From Entrophospora sp. SA101 (Eukaryota; Glomeromycota; Glomeromycetes; Entrophosporales; Entrophosporaceae): a stretch of DNA of 64,000 nt. A program made the translations under genes and the position numbers. The notes beneath the pieces are model-generated. The model worked only from the letters and a program-made list of their open reading frames with translations, was not told the origin of the DNA and searched no databases. Position 1 is the first letter of the stretch. Every line of letters begins with the position of its first letter. The DNA lies in assembly GCA_958430865.1 (NCBI GenBank), contig CAUDNR010002391.1:1-64000 (forward strand), read 5' to 3'. Shown piece by piece: positions 11,270-24,888 of this stretch.

Positions 11270-11665
11270 TTTGACTGATAATTCAACATTCCTTCATAAG
11301 TCAGGTGTCAAATAAACATATTGCAGCAAAGGTCGCCTTAACGAAATACTCATAGTTCGAGTAGATCCATGTGATGTAGTATAACAATCAGTGATACTAA
11401 CTCCAGCAAGCTGTAAAATTTTCCGGTGTAAAGCGCCACAACGATTTCGGGAAAAGGTACAAGATGACACACTACAGAACTACATTTACCAGCCATTTTA
11501 GGTGACATAATGTGTGTGAACGAACCCCAGTAATCATGTCTAACAGGAATAACTGAAAGTTTGGCCAGGATGATTACACCACGAATTTCATTTAGAACAT
11601 TTAACACTCGATTCAACACGACCATTAGAATAATCTATCACCAACAAATGCCTAAAATTATTTAT
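11270..11665 (-). pseudogene. RPS2: RPS2 (uS5) pseudogene fragment
   Basis: The minus strand encodes a recognisable C-terminal half of ribosomal protein uS5 across several frames. One frame carries HLLVIDYSNGRVESSVKCSK. The next carries IRGVIILAKLSVIPVRHDYWG and KMAGKCSSVVCHLVPFP, matching the conserved AIRGAIILAKLS...PVRRGYWG...GKCGSV core. A third frame gives CYTTSHGSTRT and then FVKATFAAI. At least three frameshifts and stops interrupt it, so it cannot make uS5. No intron is visible in the preserved part, so a retrocopy or a truncated duplicate are both possible. Confidence 0.85.
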
Positions 11666-12415
11666 TTATTTATTTAATAAGTATTATCATAAACATACAT
11701 GCACACACAATATTATTGGTTATATTTGATCAAAAGAATTTTCACCAAAACGATAATCGAGGAAGGAACTACAAAATTTCTGAATCCTATAAGTCTCATA
11801 AAATGTCTGGTAACGAATCTTATAATTATTCAATGAAAATAAAATATTGTACGTCTAATAAAGAAATGAGAAATGTATAAGATTATTTTATTGATGAGTG
11901 AAAACTTGAAGAGGAATTGGTACTGTTTAATCTTGATATAAAAATAAAATATTTACGTGATAATTATTTCTTTTAAATGGGGACCTATGTATCTCTAAAC
12001 CACTTGAAATTAGGGCTAATGACCAAAGGTCCTGAATTTTCAGTAGTTGAGGTGCTGGAATTATTTCTCTTGATCCAGGAGTGAGATCCAAGCGGTAGGG
12101 CTATGGATGGAGTAAACAGGACTATATATATCATTTATGCTTGCATCAGGATAGCATAATGGACATTTGATTTCATTAGCTAAATTTTGTGACGATCTCC
12201 CTTCCAGATATCGCGCAAAAATTAAATTTTATTGGCATGAATATTATTAATATTAATATCGGAGGGAAGGAAATTTAGTTTCGAATTGATAAAAATAAAA
12301 TGTTTATAATAAATAAAAAAAATCAATATAATATTTCTTTATTGATGATTTTAATATACATAGGCTTGGTTTTTTGTTATACAGTCTAATATATTATTTA
12401 CTTTCAACTTTTCAT
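11666..12415. other. intergenic, no supported gene
   Basis: Short A/T-rich repeats only. A motif near 12145-12180 (AGCATAATGGACATTTGATT) resembles one near 58220-58245, possibly a shared old repeat. No reading frame of interest is seen. Confidence 0.35.
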
Positions 12416-12423
12416 TGACTTCA

Positions 12424-12618
12424 TCAAATCAACATGTCAATATTCTTGAAATATTCTACCATCTCATTGTATGAATTAGATCCAAGTCCCTTGTTATGTT
12501 TAATATTCCAATCTTTTCCAATGTTACTGTGGATTCTCCAATTTTTATATTCTGATGATGTAAAAAATAATAATGTTTCATTATTTTTTGTGCATTTGAA
12601 GAGAGGTGAGATGATCAT
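12424..12618 (-). pseudogene. TOP2: DNA topoisomerase II fragment
   Basis: A 64-codon minus-strand frame reads PLFKCTKNNETLLFFTSSEY, then WRIHSNIGKDWNIKHNKGLG, then EMVEYFKNID. This matches the conserved TOPRIM-region segment of eukaryotic topoisomerase II (pattern ...K..FFT..EY..W........W.IKYYKGLGT....E..EYF). The invariant KYYKGLG is changed to KHNKGLG. No neighbouring topoisomerase sequence is present on either side, so this is an isolated fragment of one internal region. Confidence 0.8.
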
Positions 12619-12976
12619 GAATTATCATCCATTATATAATATTGTATATATATCTGACATTTCCTATAAATACAGAAATAAATAAATTGGTGGCATGAAT
12701 ATGAATATATGAATATTGAAAATAAAAATAAAAATAAATGCAAATATAAATATAAATGTAAAAGAAATATATTTTAAATAAGTTTTTAAATTTATACATC
12801 ACTTTATAATTACACCCTGAGTATATCTGTTATTGTTGTTTAAAAATTCTTCTTGTTCTTTAAATGCATCATAAAAAAATCAAGATGCAACCCATTATAT
12901 GGGGCATGCTGCAACAAAGTGAACATTTCAGGGTTCAAGATTTATGAAACACTTGAAAATACATTACAAGTATATA

Positions 12977-13557
12977 CAGTACCTTAGCAAAAGTTTCGGA
13001 CACCCCAAATACATTAATTACGCAAAAACGTACATAATAATTATGCGAAAAATTTTATATTATTTGGATCCTAGTATTCATGTATTTAAATATAAAATTT
13101 TAGATTCCCAGCTTTTATACAGCTCAAATAATAATAAAAAAACAAACTCCGATCATTTTTGAAAAGAAAAAAATATAATATAATTTTACTATTAAAAATG
13201 ATTTTAAAATTTTATCAAATCTTTAAAAAATTGATTAAAAAAATACTATCCAAAGTTATGTAAAAATTTTTTTTCTCAAGAATTGGATAAAATTAAATCA
13301 TCATATCTGAAAATCTCATAATATGTTAATATGTAGGTTTTTAAAAATTTCCATGTCAAATTTTTTTCTTTCCAAAAATGATCATATTTCTTTTATTTTA
13401 ATTGCTCGAGTTCTAGAAAATTTAGTAACATAAGATTCTATATACATAATCTTTGAAAGCTAAGCTATAAACTAACATAAATTTTCTGTACAATTATTAT
13501 GTATGTTTTTGCGTAAATGATGTATTTAGGGTGTCCGAAACTTTTGCTAAGGTACTG
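12977..13557. mobile_element. 581-bp Tc1/mariner-type MITE
   Basis: Both ends start CAGTACCTTAGCAAAAGTTT followed by CGGACACCC, and inverted similarity continues for about 70 bp (including GCAAAAACNTACATAATAATT). The element is flanked by TA dinucleotides (12975-12976 and 13558-13559), the Tc1/mariner target-site duplication. The interior is AT-rich and has no transposase, so it is non-autonomous. The 72-codon frame at 12944-13162 is only a chance frame through the left arm. Confidence 0.9.
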
Positions 13558-13699
13558 TATGTTTCCAAACTAAAATCAGTTGGAAGTTACGAGTTTTCAT
13601 TAATAAATGATAAATAATAATAAATCTTTAAGTTTTTTTTAAAATATATATATAGTCATCATAATTAATAATGAAATAAATAAATAAATTTATTTATTT

Positions 13700-14818
13700 A
13701 TAGGGTCATCCTATATGAAGGCTAGGCAAGAACACGTCTTGGAAGGTGGGTATTCAGATCATTCATAATGTCCCTCGATGTATGCTTAGGGTTGTTATCT
13801 TGTTGAAAGACTCATCAGCCACCTACTAATGCATCAACATTATCGTAAAGTTGTTCATTTAAAATTTTACGATATAGGTGGCGGACAAGGTTTTCAGTAA
13901 AGATATGAATACTGACCTTCCCTTTAAAATTGATCGCACCCCAAACATGAACCTTAAGGGGATGTTTTACCATAGGCTGGACAGGTTTCTTTTCACGAGA
14001 CCATGCTAACATCGTATTGCGAAACAATTGGATAGTTGTTTCGTCCGAAAAAACAACTTTCTTCCAGATGTAATGCACATGATCTTGTGCCCATGACAAG
14101 CGGTTAATATTTGCTTGTTCTGTTAGAAGAAGAACTTGTCTGGGAAGAGTATCAACATAACCGAGGTTGAAAAGCTCGCGGCGAACAGTCCTCTCACTAA
14201 CTTCGAGATCTTGGTATTTTTCTTCTAAAATAGGTTTCATTTCGGTGGCGGTCCTATAGTGGTTGCTCTTGACGATCATTCCGAGTTGGCACTGTTTTTT
14301 CCGGTGATAATTTTCGCGGACAACCTGACAGGTGAATTTCCGGAATCCTTCCATTTTTTTTTAATATGGTGACGTATCGTTGACATGTACAGTCTACTCT
14401 CTCTATAACGACCACTAAGTAAATTTTCTCTATAACGAACTTCCCTTTTGTCCCCGTTTCAATTTTTTATAATTAATTTCTCTCTCTATAACGACCAAAA
14501 GCAGAGAAATTGCATATAGGGACAGAGGGTTCGTTATAGAGAGAGTAAACTGTACGTAATGGGATCCCAGTTCTATTCGAAATTTCTTTCGGAGTACTAA
14601 TATTTTGCTTCCAGAGAAAGTTCACGGCATTATGGTTTGCTTTAATAGGGTTCGAAGACATTTTGCAAAGGTAAAGTAAACAAAAAACACCGATGACGAT
14701 CATTATTTCTTTTATTTGCGCGACTCAATCACAAATAAACATTATAAACGAACGTTTTATGGTATTATGCCTGAATAAGTAATTCGAATATTCGCGCCAT
14801 TACTTTCGCCAAGAACTG
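13700..14818 (-). pseudogene. truncated Tc1-like DDE transposase gene
   Basis: The right end at 14818 starts CAGTTCTTGGCGAAAGTAAT next to TA. Reading inward on the minus strand, a start and helix-turn-helix region follow (KEISNRTGIPLRTV at about 14640-14555), interrupted by a MITE at 14390-14552. Then come a middle part with MIVKSNHYRTATEMKPILEE and SERTVRRELFNLGYV, and the first catalytic block VVFSDETTI. After another frameshift comes the second block QQDNNPKHTSRDIMNDLN, and the frame ends near PSY at about 13710. At least two frameshifts are present (near 14290 and near 13815). The third catalytic acid region and left inverted repeat are missing, so the element is 3'-truncated and dead. 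Confidence 0.88.
14390..14552. mobile_element. 163-bp pogo-like MITE nested in the transposase
   Basis: The termini are CAGTCTACTCTCTCTATAAC (left) and CAGTTTACTCTCTCTATAAC (right, reverse complement), each continuing into GACC or GAACC. TA dinucleotides flank it at 14388-14389 and 14553-14554. CAGT plus a CTCTATAACGAACC-like end is characteristic of pogo/Tigger-type elements. Removing it rejoins the HTH part of the Tc1 transposase in frame, so it inserted into that gene. A diverged relative lies at 45669-45837. Confidence 0.88.
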
Positions 14819-14929
14819 TATGTGTAACAAATAAATTTATTATTATTATTATAACCGTAATAATTAATAATTGAATGAAACAAATAACGTATATTAACCA
14901 TCTTTATGATAATCTAAAAAACAATTTCT

Positions 14930-15310
14930 AGTTGAGGAGCAACATAAAGTAACATTACATGCACTACAATAAATAAAAGAACGACTTTCAGACCTTTTAG
15001 ACTTTCCTTCTCTTCTCATTCTTCTTCTATAGCTGCTTCTTGTTTTAATCCCACTTCTAACTCTTCTATTAAAAAGTTGAGTTTTCCATTATTTTGTCCT
15101 CACCATCCTCATCATATTCATCATTGTTTACTTCTGAATCACTAGAACTTTCAATTAATTCATATCATTTAATTTGTTGTAAACTCCACCTAGTCTTCTT
15201 GTCAATATTAGCAATGTAATAACTAGTTTCATCATCATAATCTTCAAAAATTCATTTATTATCTTCGGAAATATCCATAGTTTGTCCTTGGGTTTCAATT
15301 GGATTCATTT
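14930..15310 (-). pseudogene. acidic-protein pseudogene, unknown family
   Basis: From an ATG at about 15308 the minus strand reads MNPIETQGQTMDISEDNK and then a stop. It resumes in the same frame with FEDYDDETSYYIANIDKKTR and W, hits a second stop, and continues YELIESSSDSEV...DEYDEDGEDK. Three in-frame stops interrupt an otherwise consistent codon pattern, which argues for a decayed gene rather than random sequence. A further lysine/arginine- and cysteine-containing part may continue towards 14930. The family is not recognised. Confidence 0.5.
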
Positions 15311-15437
15311 TAGTTTCTTTATGAAAATTTGAAATAAAATTGAATAATTTTGTTGACTATTTGACTATTTTCAAAAATGATTATTTTCAAAAAATAATTA
15401 AAATTATATTTTACTCATCTGAAGGAGCCTCATACTT

Positions 15438-15620
15438 TTGCAATTTATAGGAAATTTGGGTCAAGTTTTTTCATTTAAAAAAAGATTTTGTGTTGAATTT
15501 CGGAATTCCGGAGGACAAAATAAAAATAATGTAACAATCTGGTTCTATTTATATTTGGTAATTTGTGGTTATTATGAACGTATTGAATTGATTCCAGGAC
15601 ATACCAAATATATAAAATAA
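15438..15620 (+). pseudogene. repeat-family relic with CGYYE and GHTK motifs
   Basis: A 60-codon frame ends VICGYYERIELIPGHTKYIK. The same sequence, diverged, occurs at about 57484-57545 as CGYYESVELNFMHTKF. Nucleotide similarity is obvious (TTTGTGGTTATTATGAA in both). Two unlinked decayed copies indicate a dispersed repeat, perhaps a transposase or transposon-borne gene. The family is not identified. Confidence 0.5.
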
Positions 15621-15639
15621 ATACTTATTTCTTTAAGTA

Positions 15640-17240
15640 TAATGATAATGAGAATATACAGTGCGGATCATCTATACTCAAAACTTAAAATTTTTGAAAT
15701 ATTATGTGATCCACACATTGGATTTTAAAAACCCGCCACCATTCAATTCAACTTTAAAAAGGGAGTCTATTAATCTAAAAAAAAAAATTTGTCACAAAAT
15801 TTTCTTTTCATAAATTTTTTAAATTTGAAAGTTATGCGACAATAATTTTCGTGTTACAATATTTTTGAATCTCATGCCCAAATTTGGTAATGATTTTCTT
15901 TTAATGTAAATATGTTCGTTAAACTTTTTTGTTGTAAAGAACTTTTATTTATTAATAAAAAAAAGGAAATAAATAAATCAAATAAATCAAATGTATGTTG
16001 TAGAAAATATCCTATGAAAAAAAAGTTGTTACACGAAATTTACTTAGTCTCAATTTCTTAAATGTATAACAAAATTCGGAATTTTCAAAATGCTAAGGCT
16101 CTGCCAATTTTCAGTTTAAGAAAAAACCAGCCGATAAGTTTTGAAGCTTGAGTCATGAACAATAAAACTTATCGGTTAAATTTTTTAAAAATGATATAAT
16201 TTTTTTTTGTTTTAGTATTTTGAAGTTGACCAATTGTTACTATAAGCAATTAATAGAATAAAGTCTTTATCTGCAAGTATAATAAATGACTTATTAATAA
16301 AGTAAAATGTTATCATTCATAATTTAAAAAAAATAAATAATAATAATAAATAATAATGACATACAAGATCACAGAAGCCTTAAAGGTAACTTATTGAAAT
16401 CAAATTTATCAAGTTTTCCATAAAATGGGTTTTGTGCGCAGCCATGTGACTTTTTTCTATTCTAAATTCAATTGAAATAGCAAGTTCCACAATATAAAAA
16501 AGATCGACGAACGATTTTGTCACAAGTGATAAAACGAATGTCCACTATGCTCATCAGGATAGAATCAAAAGGTGTTCGTTCTATTTATGGTAAAGCAAAT
16601 AGCATAAGAGGTAGGCTTCATCAATGCATGCTCCGGATCTAAAGAAAATTCGTAATCTTGTGGATGAATATCATCGAAAATTTGCGAAGTCGTTATGTTG
16701 TTTTAGATTTAACAAAGACATGGTCAAAAGTCATGGCTTTAAAAAAATACATCAAATAACAAAACGTGTGGATGTTGTAGATTCTTCAAAGACCTCTAGT
16801 TGTATGTCTTTCAGTTCCACCATTGATAGAATCCCTTCCTAATATGCCTTTAAAGTGTGTTACAAGAGTCGTTTGTAAGAATTTAATTTTAGAATTTTAG
16901 TGATACAAATTAAAAATAATAATAATAATTACAACTACTACATACATAAAAATAATATAGCGCAACAAATAGTATAATAGATGGATCCGATTCTCTCTTG
17001 GTTGAAAAGTATATAAATATTGATTAAAGCATGTATGTTTATTTGTTTACTTATTAGAGTTTTTGAATAAAAAAACCAAAAATATGTTTTTTCAATTTTT
17101 TTTTTTTTTATTAATATTTTTTTCCTCCTCCTTTCTCCTCTTCACTTTTCACCACTTTTCACCACTTTTCACCCTCAAATTCCGAGAATTATCAATCTTT
17201 TAAATCTTTTAAAATTATTCCTCTCCTTTTTCGTTTTCTC
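15640..17240. other. intergenic with a short uncertain frame
   Basis: Mostly AT-rich sequence. A plus frame at 16624-16842 (72 codons, with LVDEYHRKFAKSLCCFRF) looks mildly coding-like but has no supported exon partner. A pyrimidine-rich tract at 17100-17240 with three CTTTTCACCA repeats (about 17143-17172) immediately precedes the next gene and is probably its promoter/5' leader. Confidence 0.4.
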
Positions 17241-17251
17241 TTTCTTTTAAA

Positions 17252-19128
17252 ATGAAAAAAATTATAATAATTATAAATTTAATATTAATTTATTATATTT
17301 ATTGTTTAACATTAACTAAAACCAATTCTAACTACGCAATCGAAACCCCTATAACAGCCAAAGTAACCATAACAGGAAATATAAATGGAAAATTTTTAAT
17401 TTACGATAATCTATTTGATAGTGGCACTCAACTAAAAGGATACTACAAGAATGGATTAACCCCAAGACGAGGAGTAAAATATGATAAATTATTTAGATTT
17501 TTTGTAATTTTAGATTATAGTTGTGATAATATAACAGTTAACGAATTCATGCATGAAAAATTCATTTGGAATACTGATGACTTTATTTATGTTGAAGTTA
17601 CCAATAGCTTTATACCAAATAAGTTTAGAAATAGAATATTTAATCTAAGAAAAGGCAGCAGTAAAGTATTCAAGACTTCCACACATAGTTGGTATTTTGG
17701 TAAAGATTTACCTCATACTATTGTTGTATTCGAGAAATCTTCTATAAATAATAATAAATATAAAATAGCCGCGGTAATTATTATATTTGTGTATAATATA
17801 TTTATGTTTAATATATTATTACTTATATACTTACATAACATATTATTATTATTTAGTGTGGAGACATGATTCCAGTTGAAAATTATAAGAACGATGAAGA
17901 TATGATATTAATCAATAAAAAAGAAATCAAAGATATTAATAAATTAAACAAAGATTCAATCTTCAAAGAATATTTTAAAAATTACGATGATGAATATAAT
18001 GATGGCGAGGCTGATGAAATTGCCATGGAAAATATAAATGTCAAATTCAAAACGTTTAAGAAATTTGTTAAGAGCTCTACGACTGAAGATAACATTAATC
18101 ATGATAATAATAACAATAATAACATAAAAGATATAATGACCACCAATAGTATAGATGACATTAATACCACTGATAACGATGTTGACAACGACACTGACAT
18201 TAACATTGACATCAATACTGATATCGATAACAATAATAATGATGTTGATAGAATAATTGATGACGTCACAGATACCAATTTTAGTAATGATAGCAACGAT
18301 ATTTTCAATGAGAACGTTGCAGGTAATGCTGATGCAAATATTATTGACATCAATACTGATATCGATAACAATAATGATGATGTTGATAGAATAATTGAAG
18401 ATATCACAGATACCAATGTTAGTAATGATAACAGCGATATTTTCAATGAGAACGTTGCAGATAACACTGAAGCAGATATTATTGGCATCAATACTGACAT
18501 CGATAACAATAATATTGATGTTGATAGAATAATTGAGAACATCACAGATACCAATGTTAGTAATGATAGCAACGATAACTCCAATGAGAACGTTGCAGCA
18601 GATATTATTGACATCAACACTGATATTGATAACAATAATGATGATGTTAACAGAATAATCGAGAACATCACAGATATCAACGTTAGTAATGATAGCAACG
18701 ATAACTCCAATGAGAACGTTGCAGATAATACTGAGGTAGATATTATTGACATCAACACTGATATCGATAACAATAATGATGATGTTAACAGAATAATCAA
18801 GAACATCACAGATATCAACGTTAGTAATTATAGCAACGACAACCTCAACGAGAACATTGCAGATAATACTGAAGCAGATATTATTGACATCAATACTGAT
18901 ATCGATAACGACAATGATGATGTTGATAAAATAATTGAGGACATCACAGATATCAACGTTAGTAATGATAGCAACGACAACCTCAACGAGAACATTGCAG
19001 ATAATACTGAAGCAGATATTATCAACAATGATATGGCAGACAGTTATAAATCAGATGATAATCATATTTCGACTGTTGTAATTCAGATCCTATTAACATT
19101 GATTCAAATATTATTAATTCAGATGTAA
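17252..19128 (+). CDS. secreted protein with 46-residue acidic repeats, two exons
   Basis: Exon 1 is 17252-17773 and exon 2 is 17857-19128. The 83-nt intron (GTAATT...TTTAG) is phase 0, so the exons join in frame to 597 residues. Residues 1-20 are a hydrophobic signal peptide. Residues about 30-185 are a beta-rich-looking domain ending HTIVVFEK...YKIAACGDMIP. The tail pattern (IVV, then ACG) weakly recalls Cu/Zn-SOD-like folds, but the metal histidines are not evident, so this is speculation. Exon 2 continues with a charged linker and then six to seven repeats of about 46 residues (TDIDNNNDDVDRIIEDITDT, NVSNDSND, NENVADNTEADI), encoded by 138-bp units (one 126 bp). After 19070 the acidic repeat code continues in other frames to about 19275, so the C-terminus may be frameshifted. 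Confidence 0.7.
18205..19030. repeat. 138-bp coding minisatellite
   Basis: Six to seven tandem units begin with ATCAATACTGATATCGATAA, spaced 126-138 bp apart. All spacings are multiples of three and preserve the plus-strand frame. The minus strand also stays open (18099-18818), but that is a side effect of the repeat composition. Confidence 0.85.
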
Positions 19129-19129
19129 T

Positions 19130-19554
19130 CAATCAATAATGACAATGATTTAGATAGAAATGTTGACAATAATTTAGACATAGATGGCAGTGACAGTAAT
19201 AATATAATAGATATTGATAATAATGTGGATGTTAAAGAAGTTGATGTTAATAATGATGTAGATGATGAATATTAAACATATAACAATATTCAATATTTTC
19301 AATATTAATAATTATTATTACTATAGAAATTTAGAATAAAAAAAATAGAAATTTAAAAATTATTGTATATATATAATCTTTTTTTTTTTCAATTCTTGTA
19401 GATCCTAAAAATAAATTGATCAAAAAATACTTTCTTTTGCTAATATAAATTGTATAATATATGAAAAACGTTATCCATTTTCATTACCTTCATTGTTTTA
19501 TCAAAGAGGAGGCTTAAAAGGCTGCGAATCGTTCATTTTATATATACTGATTAA
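19130..19554. other. gap with out-of-frame repeat remnant and DHX33 5' flank
   Basis: From 19138 to 19275 one frame reads NDNDLDRNVDNNLDIDGSDS and ends DVDDEY stop. This is the same acidic style as the upstream repeats but out of frame with them. The remainder to 19554 is the 5' flank of the helicase gene. Confidence 0.5.
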
Positions 19555-22562
<3,008 letters not shown>

Positions 22563-22594
22563 AATAATAAATTAACATTAAATTGTTCAATTAT

Positions 22595-24718
22595 TTATAA
22601 TAATCCTTGTCTCTTTAAGTCATCATAAGTTTTCTTATTAAAAACATTTCCGTCCAGATCCTCAAATTCTTCCATAGTATCTGCTTTGAATTCATCTGTC
22701 TTACTTGAACTTTTAAGTTTTTCCCATACTAGAAAATTCAAATTCAAATAAAAAATATTAATATATAAATTATATTCCAACTAGGAGAATTTTTTATTAT
22801 TTGCTTACATGCATAAGCATCTTCAATTAAAGTAATTTCATGAAAATGTCTTGTATTAGGTATTCCCAAACATCTCATACCATGTGCATGTCTCCATTCC
22901 TATAAATATTAATTCAAAAAATTTTTGTATCATTTAGATTGTGCTATTTTTAAATATCAAATAAAATAAAATAAAAGATCATTATAATTTCTTTATTTCA
23001 CCTGAAAATGCCTATCAAATGCTTTTCTACCCATGTAAACATAATTACCACAAATTTCACATGGATATTCTACACCAAGTCCATGCAATTTATAAAGCCA
23101 GTATGGAATTGGTTTACCATCCCATCCTAATGGCAACTTAAGTGGATTATAAATTTTATCTTCATCTTCTGACTCACTTTCAATATCGTCAACTTCTTCA
23201 GCCTCCAATTCCATCTATTTGTTTTTAGAGGAAAAAATAAATTAGAGTAATTTTTTAATTATAATGATATTTAATTGATTGATCGATTGATTAATTGATA
23301 CATTACTCTACGTTCTCTATCGGTCAATGCACGTTTTCTTTCAACATTTGCCTTGGTATCTTCATGTTGAGCGCCTAATTTTTCAGAATATTTTTGTATC
23401 AAGGCTTCTAAAAATGCAATTTCACGTTCTCGCTTATCTTTATTTCCTTCAAAATCCTTTCGTAATTTTTCTTGTGTCTCATAATCCACTGTTGTAACAC
23501 CCTTTTCCATCATTGTATTTGCAGCTTTAATATGTTTTTTACTAGTTAAATGTGCATCATAGACAGTTTTCTTTGAATATGATTTACAACCTAGAAATAA
23601 ATTATTAAAAAGTTAATGAAAATGAAAATAATTCTTAGTAAGATAACTATCACATCACATCACATACATGCTACACAAAACAAATCTCCTGAAACGTTTG
23701 ATCCAATTTTTTTTTCCCAACCAGGAAATTTTCCTTGGGACCATTTCTCATTAAATTCTTTTTCTACTTCATTACGTATACTTTCTAAATTGGATAAAGG
23801 TTTGACCCTTTTGAAAAAACTTTCTAAATAATCACGCAAATCTTTCAAGTATCTATAATCAAAAATAAATATCATAAATTTTTAATATATATAAATATTA
23901 TATTAAAATTCTAGAATAATCAAATATAAATTTTACTTGAAATATTCTCCATTTTTATATTCTTTTGGATAATCTGAGAAATGATCAAATTCAGTTAAAA
24001 ATGTCAAATAATCAATCTTTTTTACATTTTTTAAATTCACATATTGTTCATGAATAGAATGTAAATCTAAAAATTTTCCATGGCCTTCTTCACCAGAAAA
24101 CAATTTTTCAAGTTCTAAATAAAAAATAAAAGATATTCAAATATTAAAATATTGTTATAATTCATAAATAAATAAATAAAAATTAATAATTTATTTACCA
24201 TCATCTTCTGTTATTTGTTTGGCTTGATTGATAAATTCTAATTCCAATGGCTCAACTGTTTCATTTGGATAACGCCGATGATAATCTTTGGTTGATTTCA
24301 ACCTCGCATAAAATTCGCTAAATTCTGAAGTTCCTGACAAAGCGTCTATTTCAGATTTACGTGCTCTTTTTAAGATCGATTAAAAGTTGTAATAAATTTT
24401 TATTCTTATATTAATTAACAAAAACTTTTAAATAATTGAAAATTTACCCATCAGTATCATCATATAATTCATATAAAAATTTACTTCTTAAACTTATTCT
24501 ATCCAAAAAATCATTAACTCTATGTTCTCGTACTAGCCGATCTTTGTGCTAATAATAATAATTATTATTAAAAAGATAAAAACTATTTTTTAACTATAGA
24601 AAAACAAAAGATGCAAACCAACCGATTTTGGATCTTTCATAAACTGATCAACAATTGCTTGTTCCAGGCGTTCAATTTCTTCGTGCGCTTTTCTTTGTTG
24701 TTCTAGTATACTTTCCAT
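22595..24718 (-). CDS. SF3A3: splicing factor SF3a subunit 3 (SF3a60/Prp9), 9 exons
   Basis: Exons, minus strand: 24718-24623, 24548-24448, 24365-24199, 24114-23937, 23852-23668, 23590-23307, 23214-23002, 22899-22809, 22728-22595. They sum to 483 codons with consistent phases. The N-terminus [20 protein letters not shown] matches the SF3a60 start. FSEFYARLK and the glycine/lysine-rich middle follow. The exon 5/6 junction builds a C2H2 finger (CVAC...AHLTSKKH) as in fungal and plant homologues. The C-terminus has [20 protein letters not shown], the matrin-type finger [31 protein letters not shown] and the end motif [14 protein letters not shown]. The protein is part of the U2 snRNP SF3a complex needed for branch-site recognition. 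It is divergent with the RPL9 copy (170 bp between start codons). Confidence 0.97.
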
Positions 24719-24888
24719 TTTTTACTTTCCAAATTTTATAATAATGATAATGTTTGATTTTATATTCATTCATTGGATATTATTGCAACTTGAGTTTGTG
24801 TAACGTCTATTATATTTAAAAATTTTTTTTTGCTAGATAAATATTTAATCCATAATTTTATAACCTAAATTGAATAGAAATAAAAAAG

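Noticed and set aside
12944..13162. 72-codon plus ORF
   Set aside because: It begins outside and runs through the left inverted repeat of the Tc1/mariner MITE; no protein motif.
18099..18818. 239-codon minus-strand ORF rich in LLTSSLLLSISVLMSI repeats
   Set aside because: It is the exact antisense of the 138-bp acidic coding repeats; its openness follows from repeat composition and it has no start context or splice partners.
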